The translations under genes and the position numbers were made by a program. The notes below the pieces were generated by a model that saw only the letters and a program-made list of their open reading frames with translations, was not told where the DNA came from and ran no database searches. Source: an uncultured Collinsella sp. (GTDB lineage: Bacteria > Actinomycetota > Coriobacteriia > Coriobacteriales > Coriobacteriaceae). From it: a stretch of 15,388 nt of DNA. This document shows positions 14,117 through 15,388 of this stretch, piece after piece (positions within the stretch are counted from its first letter, which is position 1; every line of letters starts with the position of its first letter). The stretch lies in assembly GCA_937934355.1 (NCBI GenBank), contig CALGZY010000188.1, positions 1 to 15,388 of the forward strand, in the 5' to 3' direction.

Positions 14117-14707
14117 TTACGTTTTGCTGGGAACGTCGAGCGGCAGCAGCTCCCTAAATGTGGAGTCGCCCTCGCCCACGTCTACCAGGCACCAGCGTTT
14201 ATGACGGTCGATCTTTTTAACGCGGGCCTCTTGCCCCACCAAGGGACCCTGCTCTATGTGCAACACGCCGTCTTCTATGCGCGCCACGCTGTTGCGCGCC
14301 ACGCCGTCGACATCCAGCACGCTGCGATACCAGTCCTGCGCGTCGTCCGGCATGGGCATGTACGCCCGCTCCCTACTGCCGGCGATGCGGCAGCCAAAGC
14401 TCAACTGAGCCAAAGCTCTATCGAGCGCGGCGGCATCATGCGTGGCGACGATGAAATATTCCTTGTACATAGGTTTGGTTTGGAGCGACCATGCGCCGTC
14501 CCGCTTAAACCAGAACTCCTTTTGCATCACAAAAGCGTCCTGCATAAGGTTGCGTGGGATAATGCGGCGAACCTTTTCGCAGGTCTCGCGCTCTTTTCCA
14601 TGGGGGGTGTGGACCAGATACCAGCGGACGCGGCCGCGCTGGCTGTTGGTGGTGGCGCCGTTAAATGCGCCCGGCAGCTGCTCTTGGCGCCGTGCCGTCT
14701 GTTCCAT
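14117..14707 (-). CDS. loaP: NusG-family specialised antiterminator (LoaP/UpxY-like), 196 aa
   Basis: A paralogue of NusG with an N-terminal NGN domain (about 27-105) and a C-terminal KOW domain (about 154-188). The NGN starts RVRWYLVHTPHGKERETCEK (WYLVHT...GkE is diagnostic) and continues QTKPMYKEYFIVATHD, replacing the usual lFPgYlFv of NusG. The KOW portion reads GPLVGQEARVKKIDRHKRWC. Such proteins bind RNA polymerase early in a long polysaccharide operon and let it read through terminators; known relatives are LoaP, UpxY and RfaH. The 20 residues before the domain are polar and extra. The ATG at 14707 with GAGGGG about 8 bases upstream is preferred to the ATG at 14740. It is the first gene of the operon, the usual position for LoaP-type regulators. 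The symbol is by analogy of context; UpxY-like is an alternative. Confidence 0.85.
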   Translation of the reverse strand: MEQTARRQEQLPGAFNGATTNSQRGRVRWYLVHTPHGKERETCEKVRRIIPRNLMQDAFVMQKEFWFKRDGAWSLQTKPMYKEYFIVATHDAAALDRALAQLSFGCRIAGSRERAYMPMPDDAQDWYRSVLDVDGVARNSVARIEDGVLHIEQGPLVGQEARVKKIDRHKRWCLVDVGEGDSTFRELLPLDVPSKT

Positions 14708-14794
14708 GTTCTCGCCCCCTCTTTTGGCTTTGCGATGCACGCAAATGCAGGGGCGTTTAGAACAGGCTTCTCGCTCGCAGCTAGGCGCAGTCGC

Positions 14795-14811
14795 AAAGGT
14801 ACAGATTTTTG
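14795..14811 (+). repeat. Inverted repeat, left copy, near operon promoter
   Basis: AAAGGTACAGATTTTTG. Its reverse complement recurs at 14908-14924 with 16 of 17 matches. This copy lies just downstream of the predicted transcription start, inside the leader of the antiterminator mRNA. With flanking bases it is itself a rough palindrome (GCAAA...TTTGC), so it could be an operator half as well as a recombination site. Confidence 0.6.
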
Positions 14812-14829
14812 CATTTTACGATAGACGAC

Positions 14830-14835
14830 ATTATA
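14830..14835 (-). promoter_or_regulatory. Predicted -10 box of the polysaccharide operon
   Basis: TATAAT on the minus strand, a perfect -10 hexamer, with transcription expected to start near 14822 and a leader of roughly 115 bases before the antiterminator ATG. The matching -35 region (about 14853-14858, GCAAAA) is poor, which suggests an activator or a weak basal promoter. The leader also holds a small TTTGCG/CGCAAA hairpin close to the start codon. No other sequence upstream of the operon looks like a promoter. Confidence 0.5.
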
Positions 14836-14907
14836 CGAGCAATTAATCAGCTTTTGCCCAGATTACGCAAAATTTACTGCTAGTAGGTGCATCTCCATAC
14901 CCCTCTA

Positions 14908-14924
14908 CAAAAACCTGTACCTTT
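14908..14924 (-). repeat. Inverted repeat, right copy, near operon promoter
   Basis: On the minus strand AAAGGTACAGGTTTTTG, one mismatch from the plus-strand copy at 14795-14811. It lies between the promoter and the second thrS terminator, so it is upstream of the transcription start. The two copies bracket 96 bases that contain the promoter. Confidence 0.6.
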
Positions 14925-14930
14925 TTGTGC

Positions 14931-14961
14931 AACAAAAAAAGCCGCTCAACCAGCGGCTTTT
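14931..14961 (-). terminator. Second terminator downstream of thrS
   Basis: On the minus strand GCCGCT, a 5-base loop, AGCGGC and then TTTTTTTGTTG form a textbook intrinsic terminator. The other side carries TTTTCTT, so it could work in both directions and insulate the operon promoter from thrS. Confidence 0.85.
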
Positions 14962-14975
14962 CTTATTTCGGCATG

Positions 14976-15010
14976 AAAAAGGCGACCGCCCTGTGTGGAC
15001 GGTCGCCTTT
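14976..15010 (-). terminator. First terminator downstream of thrS
   Basis: GGCGACCG (minus strand 15007-15000) pairs with CGGTCGCC (14988-14981) over an 11-base loop and is followed by TTTTT. It starts about 25 bases past the thrS stop. Tandem with the next terminator, it gives strong separation of the housekeeping gene from the accessory locus. Confidence 0.85.
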
Positions 15011-15031
15011 GTAAATTGCTGTAAGGTTGCC

Positions 15032-15388
15032 TTAGGCGCGGGTCTTGATCTCCTCGAGAACCTTGGCAACAAACTCGTCGACGCTCATCTGAACGGTCTC
15101 GTTGGAGCGATCGCGGACGGAGATGTTGCCGGCCTCGACCTCCTTCTCGCCCAGGATGAGCATGTAGGGCACACGGTCGATGCTGCGGGCCTCGCGAATC
15201 TTGTAGCCGATCTTCTCGTCGCGGTCGTCGCAGACCACGCGGATGCCGGCCTCCTCCAGCTTGGCGCACACCTCGTGGGCGTAGTCGCGGCTCTTCTCGG
15301 AGACGGGAAGCGCCTTGACCTGCACGGGGGCAAGCCAAGTGGGGAACTTGCCCGCAAAGTGCTCAATCAGAATACCGATGAAGCGCTC
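15032..15388 (-). CDS. thrS: Threonyl-tRNA synthetase, C-terminal part (runs off the window)
   Basis: The last 118 residues of ThrRS. The segment [20 protein letters not shown] (from the window edge) is the end of the class II catalytic core, where relatives read [20 protein letters not shown]. It is followed by [20 protein letters not shown] and the anticodon-binding (HGTP_anticodon) domain, including [40 protein letters not shown] and [12 protein letters not shown]. The enzyme charges tRNA-Thr in the cytoplasm. The 5' part lies outside the window. It is a core gene and marks the chromosomal anchor beside which the polysaccharide operon sits. The GC-rich codons are the reference for the host composition. 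Confidence 0.97.
   Translation of the reverse strand, partial: [118 protein letters not shown]

Noticed and set aside
14108..14824. A 238-codon plus-strand frame opposite the antiterminator gene
   Set aside because: The minus strand carries the clear NGN and KOW motifs, so the plus frame is a shadow.
1..15388. CRISPR array, tRNA or rRNA genes
   Set aside because: I looked for regularly spaced repeats, tRNA-like cloverleaf ends and conserved rRNA segments and saw none.

Overview
The window looks like an accessory polysaccharide locus from a high-GC Gram-positive gut-type bacterium, most likely a member of the Coriobacteriia (Collinsella/Olsenella-like). That placement is inferred from the GC-rich codon use of the threonyl-tRNA synthetase and NusG-like genes at the right edge, frequent TTG starts, and the layout of a NusG-family antiterminator followed by a sugar-1-phosphate transferase. 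No rRNA or other marker fixes the genus.

Layout, right to left (almost every gene is on the minus strand). At the right edge lies the 3' end of thrS, closed by two tandem terminators. A short intergenic region follows, with a TATAAT promoter bracketed by two 17-nt inverted repeats. From there one long, tightly packed operon runs leftward for about 10.5 kb: NusG/LoaP-like antiterminator, membrane sugar-1-phosphate transferase (initiator), GT4 glycosyltransferase, polysaccharide pyruvyl transferase, FrhB-like iron-sulfur oxidoreductase, GT32-type glycosyltransferase, second GT4, GT2, Wzy-type polymerase and Wzx-type flippase. Gaps are a few bases, or the genes overlap (ATGA or TAATG junctions). 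Together the products would start a lipid-linked oligosaccharide on undecaprenyl phosphate, extend it with up to four further glycosyltransferases, decorate it with pyruvate, flip it and polymerise it: a Wzx/Wzy-type capsule or exopolysaccharide. Base composition shifts from GC-rich at the promoter-proximal end to AT-rich at wzy/wzx, as expected of a conserved front end joined to exchangeable serotype genes. No precursor-synthesis, chain-length or ligase/export genes are in the window.

The distal end of the operon abuts a graveyard of IS256-type transposase pieces (about 3035-4090), including a 624-bp element with 14-bp perfect terminal inverted repeats that keeps only the C-terminal transposase coding region. 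Left of this are three genes of unrecognised function (two with an N-terminal membrane anchor), one likely small coupled ORF, and a 470-bp intergenic region unusually rich in perfect inverted repeats, with two Shine-Dalgarno-preceded mini-ORFs. The leftmost 318 bases hold no gene I can support.

The most interesting observations are: (1) a nine-G tract at the GT4/GT2 junction, where one base less gives a GT4 with a longer, more typical C-terminus and one base more fuses GT4 in frame to GT2, so it is a candidate contingency switch; (2) the inverted repeats around the operon promoter, which could be an invertible promoter or a paired operator; and (3) the fold-back RNA-like element at 1654-1796.
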